Part shown: positions 31,836 to 42,710 of the stretch, one piece after another
How the letters are laid out: the number at the start of each line of letters is the position of its first letter
Numbering within the stretch: the stretch's first letter is position 1
From: Spiroplasma endosymbiont of Lonchoptera lutea
Lineage (GTDB): Bacteria > Bacillota_I > Bacilli_A > Mycoplasmatales > Nriv7
DNA: 64,000 bases
Reading direction: 5' to 3'
Assembly: GCF_964019715.1 (NCBI RefSeq)
Contig: NZ_OZ026463.1
Span: 1,004,220 to 1,068,219 of the forward strand
Notes under the pieces: generated by a model
Told to the model about the DNA's origin: nothing
Database searches by the model: none
What the model saw: the letters and a program-made list of their open reading frames with translations, nothing else
Position numbers and translations under genes: made by a program

Positions 31836-32077
31836 TATAGTAAAATTGATACATTACCAATAAGATTTATTTATTTTAGGAGGAATTACTATTGAAACCA
31901 CGCTTATTATCAGGTATTACTAATACTGGAAAAATTACTATTGGTAATTATATTGGTATAGTAAAATTGATACATTACCAATAAGATTTATTTATTTTAG
32001 GAGGAATTACTATTGAAACCACGCTTATTATCAGGTATTACTAATACTGGAAAAATTACTATTGGTAATTATATTGG
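31836..32077 (+). repeat. 121-bp tandem duplication of the trpS 5' region
   Basis: Units 31836-31956 and 31957-32077 appear identical. Each carries the leader, the AGGAGG Shine-Dalgarno, the TTG start and the first 22 codons of trpS. In the upstream unit the frame runs on into the second unit's leader and stops after about 30 codons (NYIGIVKLIHYQ end). Confidence 0.93.
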
Positions 32078-33020
32078 TGTTATTCAAAATTTTATTAAAT
32101 TACAAGAAGAATATGATGTTTTTATCTTTGTTGCCAATTTGCATGCTATTGTCTCAATAAAAAATCATGACCACGATGTTCTTAAAAATAATATTCGTGA
32201 TTTAGTTGCCTTATATGTTGCTTGTGGTTTAGATCCCAATAAGATTACAATTTTTGCTCAATCTGACATTTTAGAGCATTGCCAATTAGGTCATATTCTG
32301 CTATGTCATACATCAATGGGAGAACTAAATCGCATGACACAATTTAAAGATAAAACACAATCATTTAAACAACATAATAATACTGAAACGATACCAACAG
32401 GATTATTTACTTATCCAGCATTAATGGCAGCTGATATTTTACTATATGATGCTGCTATTGTTCCTGTGGGAATTGATCAAAAGCAACATCTAGAATTAAC
32501 AAGAAATATTGCGATCAGAATGAATAATAAATATGGTAATATCTTTACAATTCCAGAACCATATATTGCTCCTAATGGTAAAAAAATAATGAACCTACAA
32601 AATCCCTTAAAAAAAATGTCAAAATCACATGAAAATCCTAAAACTTATATTTCTCTTTTAGATAATTTAAATGATGTTACCACAAAAATTAAAAGTGCCA
32701 TTACTGATAGTGAAAATAAAATTTTTTATGATGAAATTAATAAACCAGGAATTAGTAATCTTTTAAATATTTACTGTGCTTTTACAAATACTACAATTGA
32801 AGAAGCAACTAATGAGTTTTCTGACCAAAATTATGGTGCTTTTAAAGAAAAAATCGCTAAAGTTGTTTGCCTTCAACTTGAAATTATTCAAAGAAAATAT
32901 AACGAAATTATTGCTAATGATGAATGAAAACATTGATTATTGCAAGGAAAAGAAAAAGCAACAAAAATTGCTCACGAAAAATTGCAATTAATCCAAGATA
33001 AAATTGAGATTAATTACTAA
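32013..33020 (+). CDS. trpS: Tryptophanyl-tRNA synthetase
   Basis: 335 aa, class I synthetase. HIGH-equivalent TGKITIGNYIG (the ITIGNY form also seen in Bacillus), MSKSHE for KMSKS, plus PALMAADILLYDAAIVPVG and GIDQKQHLELTRNIA. The start codon is TTG with an AGGAGG site; no ATG lies closer. The 5' region is duplicated (31836-32077). In this genetic code TrpRS must charge tRNA(s) reading both UGG and UGA. Confidence 0.95.
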
Positions 33021-33038
33021 AAATAAAGGAGAAAAACA

Positions 33039-33899
33039 ATGATTAAACTTAATCATATTGATGATAAAAAAAGATTAATCCTTATTGACCTTGATGGAAC
33101 TACATTAATGAATGACGGAAAAACAATGCATCCATTAACTATTCAAGGATTACAAAAAACTATTGCCCAAGGTCATATTGTTTGTATTGTTACGGGAAGA
33201 CCCCACCGTGGAAGTATTTCGTTTTATAATGACCTAGGATTAAAAACATTACTTTGCAATTTTAATGGTGGTCACATTCATGATCCATTATTAAAAGAAT
33301 TTAAACGCTTAGTATTTCCAATTTCTTATGATACTGTAAAAGCAGTTTTAAAAGAAAACGATGTCAAAACTTCTTTATATAATGGTCTTGTAGAATACTA
33401 CAACAAAGCAGTATGCTTAAAGCAAACGGACAATTTTGAACGCTACTTTCATTTAACAGACATTCCAACGGACAATTTTATTATTGGCAATCTTTTAGAA
33501 AACTGAAATGGTTCTGCTAATAATATTGTTTTACAATTAAAAAGTCCCCTACATTTAGATAAAGTTATTCGTAGTTTAGAAAAATATACTAATACTTTAA
33601 AAATTAATATTTGAACGCATGATAATGACAAAGAACATCCTATTCTAGACCTATCAAATAAATTTATTAATAAAGGAATGGCTGCTGAAATTCTTTCACA
33701 ATATTACAATATAGATATTAGAGATGTTATTGCCTTTGGTGATGAATTTAATGATTTAGAGATGATTACCAAAGTTGGTTATGGTATTGTAATGAAAAAT
33801 GGTATCGAAACTTTAAAAGTATTTTCTAAAGATATTACTGAACATACTAATGATGAAGGTGGTGTTGGCATATATTTAGAAAAACTATTAAACTTATAA
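33039..33899 (+). CDS. Cof-type HAD hydrolase
   Basis: 286 aa. Motif I LILIDLDGTTLMNDGK, motif II IVTGRP, motif III/IV KGMAAEILSQYY and VIAFGDEFNDLEMI: Cof/HAD-IIB phosphatase, usually acting on sugar phosphates or flavin/phosphonucleotides; substrate unknown. 18 bp after trpS, so co-transcribed. Closed by a terminator. Confidence 0.93.
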
Positions 33900-33904
33900 C
33901 AAAT

Positions 33905-33941
33905 AAAAAGATGCTTGTAAATTTATTACAAGCATCTTTTT
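33905..33941 (+). terminator. Terminator of trpS-HAD operon
   Basis: 16-bp perfect stem (AAAAAGATGCTTGTAA) ending in a T-run, 5 bp past the stop. Confidence 0.93.
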
Positions 33942-33963
33942 ATCTACCAATATTATTATGAAT

Positions 33964-35025
33964 CCTGAAATGTAAAATTAAAAAGGACACTTATATAAAA
34001 AACAAATTGTGTTAATTCTATAATTAAGAAAAGAAAGGAATTAGCACAATGTATAAGTATCTGACTATTGAATCAATAATAGCAATAAAAGAATATAAAA
34101 GTTATGGATTTTCTATTCGTAAAATAGCAAAAGCAATTGATTATAGTAAATCAACTGTACACAGAGTTTGTAAATTATTAAATCAAAACTTATTACCATT
34201 AGAAATATTGAATCAAGTTCAAAAAAATAAACAAAATGCAGGTAGAAAATTAATAATTTTAACTTTAACAGAAATTAATACTATCAATCATTTGTTAATT
34301 ACTAAAAATTATGCTCTTGATATAATTGCTGATTTTTTAAAGAAAAATAAAATAAAAAATATTTCAACAAAAACTTTATATAACATGTTTAAAACAAATC
34401 GAATGGGTTTTGATGAAAAAAATTTATTGAGAAAAGGCAAAAATAAACCTCATAAACAAAAAGAAACTAGGGGCAGAATTAATAATTGTAAATCTATTCA
34501 TGAAAGAAATTTAATCATTCCAAATATTAAAAATATACAAGAATTTGGCCATTTAGAGGGAGATACTATCGTTGGTAAAGATCATAAAAGTTTCTATTAT
34601 TACTTTAGCTGATATATGATCAAAAACCACAATTCCTTTGAAAACTAAAAATCATAAAGCAGAAAGTATTACACAAAGTATAATAAAATTTATTTCAAAA
34701 TTAATACCAGAAACAATTAAAACTATTACTTTTGATCGTGGTAAAGAATTTAGTAAATGAAAATTAATTGAAAAAAATTGTAATGTTAAAATTTATTTTG
34801 CAGATGCCGGAAAACCTTGTCAAAGAGGTTTAAATGAGAACAATAATGGTATTTTAAGAAGATATTTACCAAAATCTACTGATTTATCTTCATATAAACA
34901 AAAAGACTTAAATTCTATAGCATTTCAAATTAATTCTACACCCAGAAAATCATTATCTTATAAAAAACCAATAGATTTAATACAATTATTTTAAAAAACT
35001 GTCCCATTTATATTTACAATTCAGG
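33964..35025 (+). mobile_element. IS30-A copy with 3-bp target duplication
   Basis: 1062 bp between two AAT trinucleotides (33961-33963 and 35026-35028), which defines the target duplication of this family here. One extra T at about 34592. Confidence 0.95.
34049..34994 (+). pseudogene. IS30-A transposase, frameshifted
   Basis: Reads normally to KDHKS, then an added T shifts the frame (ends FYYYFS), losing the second Asp and Glu of the DDE core. Confidence 0.92.
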
Positions 35026-35098
35026 AATAATAAAATTTTTCGGTTAATTTACTATTGTTTGAATTATTACCAATTTTAAGATGCCAAACATTCATTAA

Positions 35099-37021
35099 TT
35101 ATTTTTTGTTTACTATTAATTCATTACATAAATTAATAAACTCATCAATCGTAACTGTTACTTGTTCTTCTTTACCATATTGACGATAAGTAATCTTTTT
35201 AGTAGCAATTTCTTTTTGACCGATAACAATTTGGAAAGGTATTTTTTTAGTTTGCGCAATACGAATTTTATAACCTAACCGTTCACTACTAGCATCAACA
35301 AATGACCGTAAATTATGGGTTTTAAATAGTTTTTCTAATTCATAACAATATGCTTGATGCTCTTCTTTAATAGGAATTAAAGTAATTTGTTTAGGACTTA
35401 ACCATAGTGGTAAAACTCCACCTGTTTGTTCTAATAAGACAGCTATAAAGCGTTCATAAGTGCCAATTAAACCACGATGAATAATAACAGGGCGAACTTC
35501 TTGTCCATTCTCATCTTGATAAGATAAATCAAATTTTTCTGGTAGTAAAAAGTCCAACTGAATCGTTGAAACCGTAATATCGTGTCCTAACACCGTTTTA
35601 ATTTGAATATCTAATTTCGGACCATAAAAAGCTGCTTCGCCAATCATTACAATATATTTAATTTTTAATTCATCTAAGGCTTCTTTTAAAACTTTTTCAG
35701 CTTTAATTCACATTTCATCATTATCATAATAATTTTTTTTATCTTGAAAATCTCTTAATGATAATGAATAGTAATCAACTTCAATATTTAATGCTAACAA
35801 TATTTCACTAATTAATTTAAATGTTGTTTGAAATTCAGTTTTTATTTGATCAAAACGACAAAAAATATGAGCATCAGTCAATTCCATTGCTCGAACGCGC
35901 TCTAAACCAGTTAAAGCGCCACTAGCTTCATAACGATATAATAATTCGTGCTCAGCAAATCGTAATGGCAAATCACGATAAGAGCGTAATTTATAACAAT
36001 AAATTAAACAATGATGTGGACACGACATCGGACGAAGCACAAGTTGCTCATTATTCAATGGCATAACCGGAAACATATTCTGTTGATAATGATCTCAATG
36101 ACCACTAGTACGATATAATTCTATTGCTCCCATTACTGGTGTTGCGACTTCTAAATAGTCATAAAAGAACTCTTGTGAACGCAAATACTCTTGTAATTGT
36201 TTTTTAAGAATCATTCCATTAGGCAATCAAATTGGTAATCCTTGACCTGCTAATGAATCAAACATAAAAATTTCTAAATCTTTGCCAATTTTTCGATGAT
36301 CTCGTTCTTTTCTTAAAGCAATTAATGCTAACAAGGTTGCTAATTTTTCTTGTGAAAAATGACAAACACCATAAATTCTTTGAATTTGCTTATTGTTAGC
36401 ATCATTATTTCAATAAACTCCAGCAAGTGATGAAAGCATAAAATTTTCAACAATTTTAGTATTATCTAAAGCAATAAAATTATTAATGAAAGAACTGTTA
36501 TCAACAGTATATATACCAACAATATCTTTAAGTGTTAAAAGTTTTTCTAAAAAATAAGGATTATTTTCATATAATCGTTGTAAATCGTGCGGTGATTTTA
36601 ACTCATATTTAATTTCTAAGTCTTTTTTAAGAAATTCTTGCATTTGCTTAGTAATAATCTCTAAATCTTGTTCTTTAATGCGGGTTTGAAAATCAAAATC
36701 AACAAAAAAACCTTCATCACCAACATTAATATTGGCAATTAATAAACCCTTTCAATTAGTTTGTAATGTTTTTGCTAAAACAATAGCTGCTGAATAATTA
36801 AGTACTTTTAATGCCTCATCTAAATCTTTTGTAATTATCTCTAATATAATATCATTTTCTAAAACATAAGTTTTAATATCTTTTCATTCATTATTAACTT
36901 TAACAGCAATAATATTTTCTTGTCAATTAGCATCAATACTTGTTAAAACATCACTAAGCATTATTCCTAATGGATACGATTTATTTTCATTATTAATTTT
37001 TACAGTAACAATTTGTTCCAT
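35099..37021 (-). CDS. thrS: Threonyl-tRNA synthetase with degenerate editing domain
   Basis: 640 aa with TGA-encoded Trp. TGS domain (1-65), editing-type domain, class II core ([12 protein letters not shown] with zinc Cys, [39 protein letters not shown]) and anticodon-binding domain ([12 protein letters not shown]). In normal bacterial ThrRS the editing domain has HxxxH in a HSAAH context; here residues 76-80 are YSAAI. The second motif, CxxxH in a C-G-P-H context, is also absent (VGIYTVDNS in that region). Post-transfer editing of Ser-tRNA(Thr) is therefore probably lost. The start with AAAGG ten bases upstream was preferred over an ATG 9 nt earlier. Confidence 0.95.
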
Positions 37022-37045
37022 TGCCGACATATCCTTTCTAGCGAA

Positions 37046-37076
37046 AAAGACGTTCATTAGCAAATTGAACGTCTTT
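37046..37076 (-). terminator. pyk terminator
   Basis: 11-bp perfect stem AAAGACGTTCA with a T5 run on the minus strand, between pyk and thrS. Confidence 0.9.
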
Positions 37077-37092
37077 AACTCTGTTAATGCAA

Positions 37093-38529
37093 TTATTTTA
37101 TTTGTAATTTTCTCATTTCATTACCATTAACAATTAAAACTTGTTCATTAGTTTTAGCACCATATTTTCTAGCAATATTATTTAATAAATTATCATCATT
37201 AATTACTTTATTAATATCCATAACTAATTCTGGATAAACACCATACCAAATCCCAAAACTATTTCTAATTCTTTCATCAGTAACTAATGGGATTAATGTA
37301 CTGCGAACACGAGCATTAGATAAAGTTTTAGTTAATAATTGATGATCACTATCATCTAAAACAATTACTTGATGAATTCGTTTTTGCTTTTGAATTTTTT
37401 CACCAAGAACCTCTTTACCAACTTGATAAACAAAATCTTTAAAAGGTGAAGTTGATCATTTAATAAATCTTTCTAAATAACCTTCATATCAAAAATGAAT
37501 TTCTGCTTTTCTAACGACTCTCGTCATTGCTTCAATTGATTTTTCAGGATACTCACCATTAGCTGTTTCGCCAGATAACATTGTTGTATCCACACCTAAA
37601 TCAACTGCTCAATAAATATCTGATACTTCAGCTCTTGTTGGCAAAGGATTAGATAACATTGATTCTAACATTTGCGTAGCGACAATTACTGGCACCATTG
37701 CTTTATTACATTTACGAATAACATGTTTTTGAATTAAAGGCACCTCAGCATAAGGCACATCAACACCTAAATCACCACGAGCAACCATAATACCATCACT
37801 ATTAGCAATAATTTCATCAATATTATCAACAGCATATCGTGATTCAATTTTGGCAATAATTTTAATATCAGCACCACCATTTTCATCTAACAATTGACGC
37901 ATCTCTTGTAAATCTTTAGCATCATGAACAAAAGAAGCAGCTACATAATCTACTTTTTGCTCACATCCAAAAATAAGATCGGCACGATCTTTGTCAGAAA
38001 TAAAAGGTAATGACAGTTTAATTCCCGAAACAATAATCGCACGATGATTTTTGACAAGATGAGTATTAACAGCGCGACAAATAATTGACTTATCATCATC
38101 TTTATTATTAATTCCTAAAACAATTAACTGTAACTTACCATCATCTACTAATAATCTTTGTTCAACTTGAATATCATTAACAAGATTTTCATAATTAATT
38201 GAAAATTCCGTTTCCGTACCTTCAATTTCTTTATTCGTATAAACAATAACCCTACTATCTTTTCTTATTAACGCCTCACCATCTTTAAAAGAGTGAGTTC
38301 TAATTTCTGGACCTTTAGTGTCTAATATTAGTGATAGTGGTCTTTGTACTTGTTGAATAATAGATTTAGCAAACTCAACACGCTTACCATGTTCTTCAAA
38401 ATCACCGTGAGAAAAGTTTAAACGATATACATTTGCTCCCTTTTGTGCTAAACGAAGCATCAAATCTCTGGTTTCACTAGCCGGACCAATTGTCGTAATG
38501 GTTTTTACTCTTTTATTTATAAAAAGCAT
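37093..38529 (-). CDS. pyk: Pyruvate kinase
   Basis: 478 aa. Last step of glycolysis (PEP + ADP to pyruvate + ATP), the main ATP source of fermentative mollicutes. [53 protein letters not shown] (catalytic Lys-Glu), [12 protein letters not shown] and ATQMLESM are all present, then a C-terminal allosteric-type domain. Two TGA-Trp in the last third. The extra C-terminal PEP-utiliser domain of some Bacilli is absent. Confidence 0.97.
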
Positions 38530-38728
38530 TTATTTTAATCCTCGTTTCTATTTTTGTAAATAACAGTTTAATTTTAACATAAAAACACATTTTAAATTAA
38601 TTTGTTAATTGTAAAGAAAGTAAATTCAATTATTTCTTTTATTAATTATATCAAATATTCTTAATAAACAATAAAATTTAAAAAATAAGTCTTATTATTC
38701 AATATCAATAAATACCCATTCATTTTTT

Positions 38729-38991
38729 CTAATTTAAAAATGTCTGCATTGTAATTTCTAACCCTTCCTTTAATAAATCGTGATTTAAAACAACATAAAT
38801 TCTATCATCAATTATCTTGTAAGATGAAATTCAAAATGAGTCCATTGAAAACTTATATGTTTTATTACTCAATAATCATTAATTCCTTTTGTAAAATTTG
38901 CGAAATAATTTGAAAAATCTGAAACTTTTGATTACTACTATCTAATAATTCCTGATTTATATATGCTCCTTCCAATTTACTTTTAATATTA
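38729..38991 (-). pseudogene. Broken gene fragment left of the nested IS30-A
   Basis: Two minus-strand reading pieces in different frames. The 5' piece runs from the IS edge and ends QKELMIIE-stop. The 3' piece includes MDSFWISSYKIIDDRIYVVL and ends TMQTFLN-stop at 38729. Together they look like one gene damaged by a frameshift and cut by the IS. Family not recognised. The 38530-38728 segment before it is the pyk upstream region without a gene. Confidence 0.5.
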
Positions 38992-39632
38992 CCTGAATTG
39001 TAAATATAAATGGGACAGTTTTTTAAAATAATTGTATTAAATCTATTGGTCTTTTATAAGATAATGATTTTCTGGGTGTAGAATTAATTTGAAATGCTAT
39101 AGAATTTAAGTCTTTTTGTTTATATGAAGATAAATCAGTAGATTTTGGTAAATATCTTCTTAAAATACCATTATTGTTCTCATTTAAACCTCTTTGACAA
39201 GGTTTGCCGGCATCTGCAAAATAAATTTTAACATTACAATTTTTTTCAATTAATTTTCATTTACTAAATTCTTTACCACGATCAAAAGTAATAGTTTTAA
39301 TTGTTCCTGGTATTAATTTTAAAATAAATTTTATTATACTTTGTGTAATACTTTCTGCTTTATGATTTTTAGTTTTCAAAGGAATTGTGGTTTTTGATCA
39401 TATATCAGCTAAAGTAATAATAGAACTTTTATGATCTTTACCAACGATAGTATCTCCCTCTAAATGGCCAAATTCTTGTATATTTTTAATATTTGGAATG
39501 ATTAAATTTCTTTCATGAATAGATTTACAATTATTAATTCTGCCCCTAGTTTCTTTTTGTTTATGAGGTTTATTTTTGCCTTTTCTCAATAAATTTTTTT
39601 CATCAAAACCCATTCGATTTGTTTTAAAGATG
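38992..39632 (-). mobile_element. IS30-A, right part of a split copy
   Basis: Right terminus and C-terminal ~60% of the transposase in reverse; ends at GTTTTAAAGATG where a second IS30-A begins. The remaining left part is at 40694-41075. About 40 bp of the middle is missing, so the inner insertion was accompanied by a deletion. Confidence 0.92.
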
Positions 39633-40693
39633 CCTGAATTGTAAATATAAATGGGACAGTTTTTTAAAATAATTGTATTAAATCTATTGGTCTTTTATAA
39701 GATAATGATTTTCTGGGTGTAGAATTAATTTGAAATGTTATAGAATTTAAGTCTTTTTGTTTATATGAAGATAAATCAGTAGATTTTGGTAAATATCTTC
39801 TTAAAATACCATTATTGTTCTCATTTAAACCTCTTTGACAAGGTTTTCCGGCATCTGCAAAATAAATTTTAACATTACAATTTTTTTCAATTAATTTTCA
39901 TTTACTAAATTCTTTACCACGATCAAAAGTAATAGTTTTAATTGTTCCTGGTATTAATTTTGAAATAAATTTTATTATACTTTGTGTAATACTTTCTGCT
40001 TTATGATTTTTAGTTTTCAAAGGAATTGTGGTTTTTGATCATATATCAGCTAAAGTAATAATAGAACTTTTATGATCTTTACCAACGATAGTATCTCCCT
40101 CTAAATGGCCAAATTCTTGTATATTTTTAATATTTGGAATGATTAAATTTCTTTCATGAATAGATTTACAATTATTAATTCTGCCCCTAGTTTCTTTTTG
40201 TTTATGAGGTTTATTTTTGCCTTTTCTCAATAAATTTTTTTCATCAAAACCCATTCGATTTGTTTTAAACATGTTATATAAAGTTTTTGTTGAAATATTT
40301 TTTATTTTATTTTTCTTTAAAAAATCAGCAATTATATCAAGAGCATAATTTTTAGTAATTAACAAATGATTGATAGTATTAATTTCTGTTAAAGTTAAAA
40401 TTATTAATTTTCTACCTGCATTTTGTTTATTTTTTTGAACTTGATTCAATATTTCTAATGGTAATAAGTTTTGATTTAATAATTTACAAACTCTGTGTAC
40501 AGTTGATTTACTATAATCAATTGCTTTTGCTATTTTACGAATAGAAAATCCATAACTTTTATATTCTTTTATTGCTATTATTGATTCAATAGTCAGATAC
40601 TTATACATTGTGCTAATTCCTTTCTTTTCTTAATTATAGAATTAACACAATTTGTTTTTTATATAAGTGTCCTTTTTAATTTTACATTTCAGG
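39633..40693 (-). mobile_element. IS30-A copy nested inside another IS30-A
   Basis: Complete 1061-bp element in the same orientation as the host copy. No clear target duplication because of the associated deletion. Confidence 0.93.
39664..40608 (-). CDS. IS30-family transposase (IS30-A)
   Basis: 314 aa, consensus sequence with DDE residues; in-frame TGA as Trp at LADIW and FSKW. Confidence 0.92.
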
Positions 40694-41075
40694 TTTCTTT
40701 AAAAAATCAGCAATTATATCAAGAGCATAATTTTTAGTAATTAACAAATGATTGATAGTATTAATTTCTGTTAAAGTTAAAATTATTAATTTTCTACCTG
40801 CATTTTGTTTATTTTTTTGAACTTGATTCAATATTTCTAATGGTAATAAGTTTTGATTTAATAATTTACAAACTCTGTGTACAGTTGATTTACTATAATC
40901 AATTGCTTTTGCTATTTTACGAATAGAAAATCCATAACTTTTATATTCTTTTATTGCTATTATTGATTCAATAGTCAGATACTTATACATTGTGCTAATT
41001 CCTTTCTTTTCTTAATTATAGAATTAACACAATTTGTTTTTTATATAAGTGTCCTTTTTAATTTTACATTTCAGG
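40694..41075 (-). mobile_element. IS30-A, left part of the split copy
   Basis: Transposase N-terminus (start at 40990, about 99 codons, then LKKPEM read-through into the nested copy) plus left terminus ending TTCAGG at 41075. Confidence 0.92.
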
Positions 41076-41076
41076 A

Positions 41077-41124
41077 AAAAATGAATGGGTGGATTTCCTA
41101 AAAATATACACGCTATTAAATTAG
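41077..41124 (+). pseudogene. C-terminal tail of a truncated plectrovirus gene
   Basis: A short open stretch begins right at the IS edge and ends KNEWVDFLKIYTLLN-stop. Position ahead of the plectrovirus block and same strand suggest the end of an upstream viral gene removed by the IS, possibly a replication gene. Too short for assignment. Confidence 0.35.
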
Positions 41125-41333
41125 TTCCAAGGGTAGGATGCGAATGTTAAAGTGTAGAAATTTCTATATAGGGGATATGCTAAGTTTAAAATTATTAAAA
41201 TCTTTATCTAAAAAAATTTAATAACAAAGCTTGTTAAACACTTAAATCTACGATATATAAGTGTTTAAAAAACTGAGTCAACTAACTTAGTTAATATAAC
41301 TAAGTTTATAACTAATAAGAAAGGTAATTTATT
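41125..41333 (+). other. Plectrovirus intergenic region with two hairpins
   Basis: Non-coding 209 bp containing two perfect inverted repeats: TTAAACACTTA arms at 41234-41268 and AACTTAGTTA arms at 41284-41306. Filamentous phage intergenic regions carry origin or packaging hairpins, and the second could also terminate or start viral transcripts. Role inferred from position only. Confidence 0.5.
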
Positions 41334-41660
41334 ATGAAAAACATTGAAAACATTTTCTTAAATACTAAAAAATATCTCTTAAAAGAAACACAAAACGCAA
41401 TGTTTATTAAAGCACCAAAAATTCCGTGATTTAATAAACAAATCGGCATTTGGTTTCCAAAGCGATTTGTTTATAAAGGAAAATATGAAAATTCTATTTG
41501 CATCGGAATAATAAAAGATAGTAAATATCAAATAATTTCAATTAATCAAAAAGAAAATGAAACCAAATTAATTAAGGGGCAAGAATTATTAAGCTTTTTC
41601 ATTGCCGAAAAAGAAAACAACAAAAAAGATATAAATTATAACTATTTTAAAGGAGCTTAA
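41334..41660 (+). CDS. Plectrovirus small protein (108 aa)
   Basis: 108 aa: starts MKNIENIFLNTKKYLLKE and has KAPKIPWFNKQIGIWFPKRF, ends NYFKGA. Basic, no TM segment. A protein at this place, ahead of short membrane proteins and the coat gene, is usual in spiroplasma plectroviruses; a single-strand-DNA-binding role is only a guess. AGAAAGG precedes the start; 2 bp from the next gene. Confidence 0.65.
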
Positions 41661-41662
41661 AA

Positions 41663-41884
41663 ATGAATATCACAATTGGACTAATATTTATTATTATCAG
41701 CATAATGCTATCGGCATATTTTGCTTATAAAATTTATACCAAAATAAAAATTAGAATTAAATATAAAAATGCCATTAAAAATAATACTGGTAATTTTACA
41801 AAAGACGAAAAAGTGTTTATTGCTCGCTTTGAAGAATGAGTTAAAGCTCCTAATTCAAAAGAAAATAACGAGGATGAAAAATAA
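41663..41884 (+). CDS. Plectrovirus small membrane protein (73 aa)
   Basis: One N-terminal TM helix (TIGLIFIIISIMLSAYFAYKI) followed by a charged cytoplasmic tail with one TGA-Trp (FEEWVKAP). Its stop overlaps the next ATG (TAATG), as expected in a compact viral operon. Specific function unknown. Confidence 0.65.
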
Positions 41885-42041
41885 TGTTTTGAGAAATTAT
41901 TATGGAGTTCTTAAAACTGTTTGTTCCGATAGAAAAAATGCCTGCACAAATTACGTTTATTGCCGGATTAATTATTATCATTACTTTTCCGCATTAATCT
42001 CAATTATGTATTTACCAATAAAAATGATTTTTGGGAGATAA
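41884..42041 (+). pseudogene. Plectrovirus small membrane protein, probably frameshifted
   Basis: Starts MFWEIIMEFLKLFVPIEKMP and enters a TM helix (FIAGLIIIITF), then stops after PH at 41997. The +1 frame continues seamlessly with ALISIMYLPIKMIFGR and stops at 42041, 3 bp before the next gene. The natural product was probably the join of both, about 50 aa; one extra base near 41988-41994 would explain it. Confidence 0.55.
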
Positions 42042-42044
42042 AAA

Positions 42045-42275
42045 ATGACAATAAATTTAAAAGAATTTAATTGAGAACAAATTAAACAAACTTTCTGAGA
42101 TTTATTTATTCAAATTACAATTATTCCGGCTCATATTACTGGTGGCAAAGAAATTAAATTAATAGAAGCACCACTTTGACTTTTAATAGCAAACATTGCT
42201 TTTTGATTATTAACAGCGATTATTGTGTGATTTATTCTAATGCTACTTTGAAAAACCATATCAGTATTTAGATAG
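42045..42275 (+). CDS. Plectrovirus membrane protein (76 aa)
   Basis: 76 aa, six or more Trp mostly as TGA (FNWEQIKQTFWDLF). TM segment LLIANIAFWLLTAIIVWFIL, ends WKTISVFR. Looks like a minor coat or assembly membrane protein. Confidence 0.6.
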
Positions 42276-42286
42276 AAGCGAAATTA

Positions 42287-42421
42287 ATGTCAAGAAGTTA
42301 CATTGTGATGCATTCCCAAAGAAATTCAAAATTAATTAGAAAAAAATACAATCGTGTTAAGGTTAATCGTGGTTTTAACAAATTTAAGAAAAACTTTGAA
42401 TATAAATGATGAGTGCTTTAA
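42287..42421 (+). CDS. Plectrovirus small basic protein (44 aa)
   Basis: 44 aa, MSRSYIVMHSQRNSKLIRKK and so on, about one third Lys/Arg, ending KWWVL with Trp as TGA TGA. Missed by standard-code ORF calling. A DNA-binding or capsid-interior role is plausible. Shine-Dalgarno weak. Confidence 0.55.
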
Positions 42422-42440
42422 AAAGAAAGGGGGTGATTAT

Positions 42441-42686
42441 ATGATTGGAACTTTCTTGGCCGATGCACCAGTAACAGTAGAAAAAATAACAGCTAGTGAC
42501 GCGATGACTAAATTATGAAATGCAATTATAACTGCGTTTACTAAAATGTGAGAAATTATTGCTGTTAATATGCCACAAGTCGGTAACTTCTTTGCTGACT
42601 ACTGAATCTTCATTTTTCCATTTATTTTGGCAATATTCTTTATTTGCTTTAAAATGTTTAAAAAACTACTTGGAGCAGTACGCTAA
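42441..42686 (+). CDS. Plectrovirus probable major coat protein
   Basis: 81 aa. N-terminal MIGTFLADAPVTVEKITASD, an amphipathic middle (MTKLWNAIITAFTKMWEIIA), a TM helix (YWIFIFPFILAIFFICF) and a short basic C-terminus (KMFKKLLGAVR). This is the layout of filamentous phage coat proteins. Strong GAAAGGGGG Shine-Dalgarno suits a highly made product. Directly upstream of the Zot-like gene. Confidence 0.7.
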
Positions 42687-42710
42687 TAAAAAAATAAAGT
42701 GAGGTGCAAG

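Noticed and set aside
32013-32060. Non-canonical HIGH motif in TrpRS (ITIGNY) as a catalytic loss
   Set aside because: The same form is normal in Bacillus-type TrpRS; the enzyme looks functional.
41769-42041. 90-aa plus-strand ORF overlapping three viral genes
   Set aside because: Most of it is an out-of-frame reading of better-supported small genes; only its last ~16 codons look real, as the shifted end of the 41884 gene.
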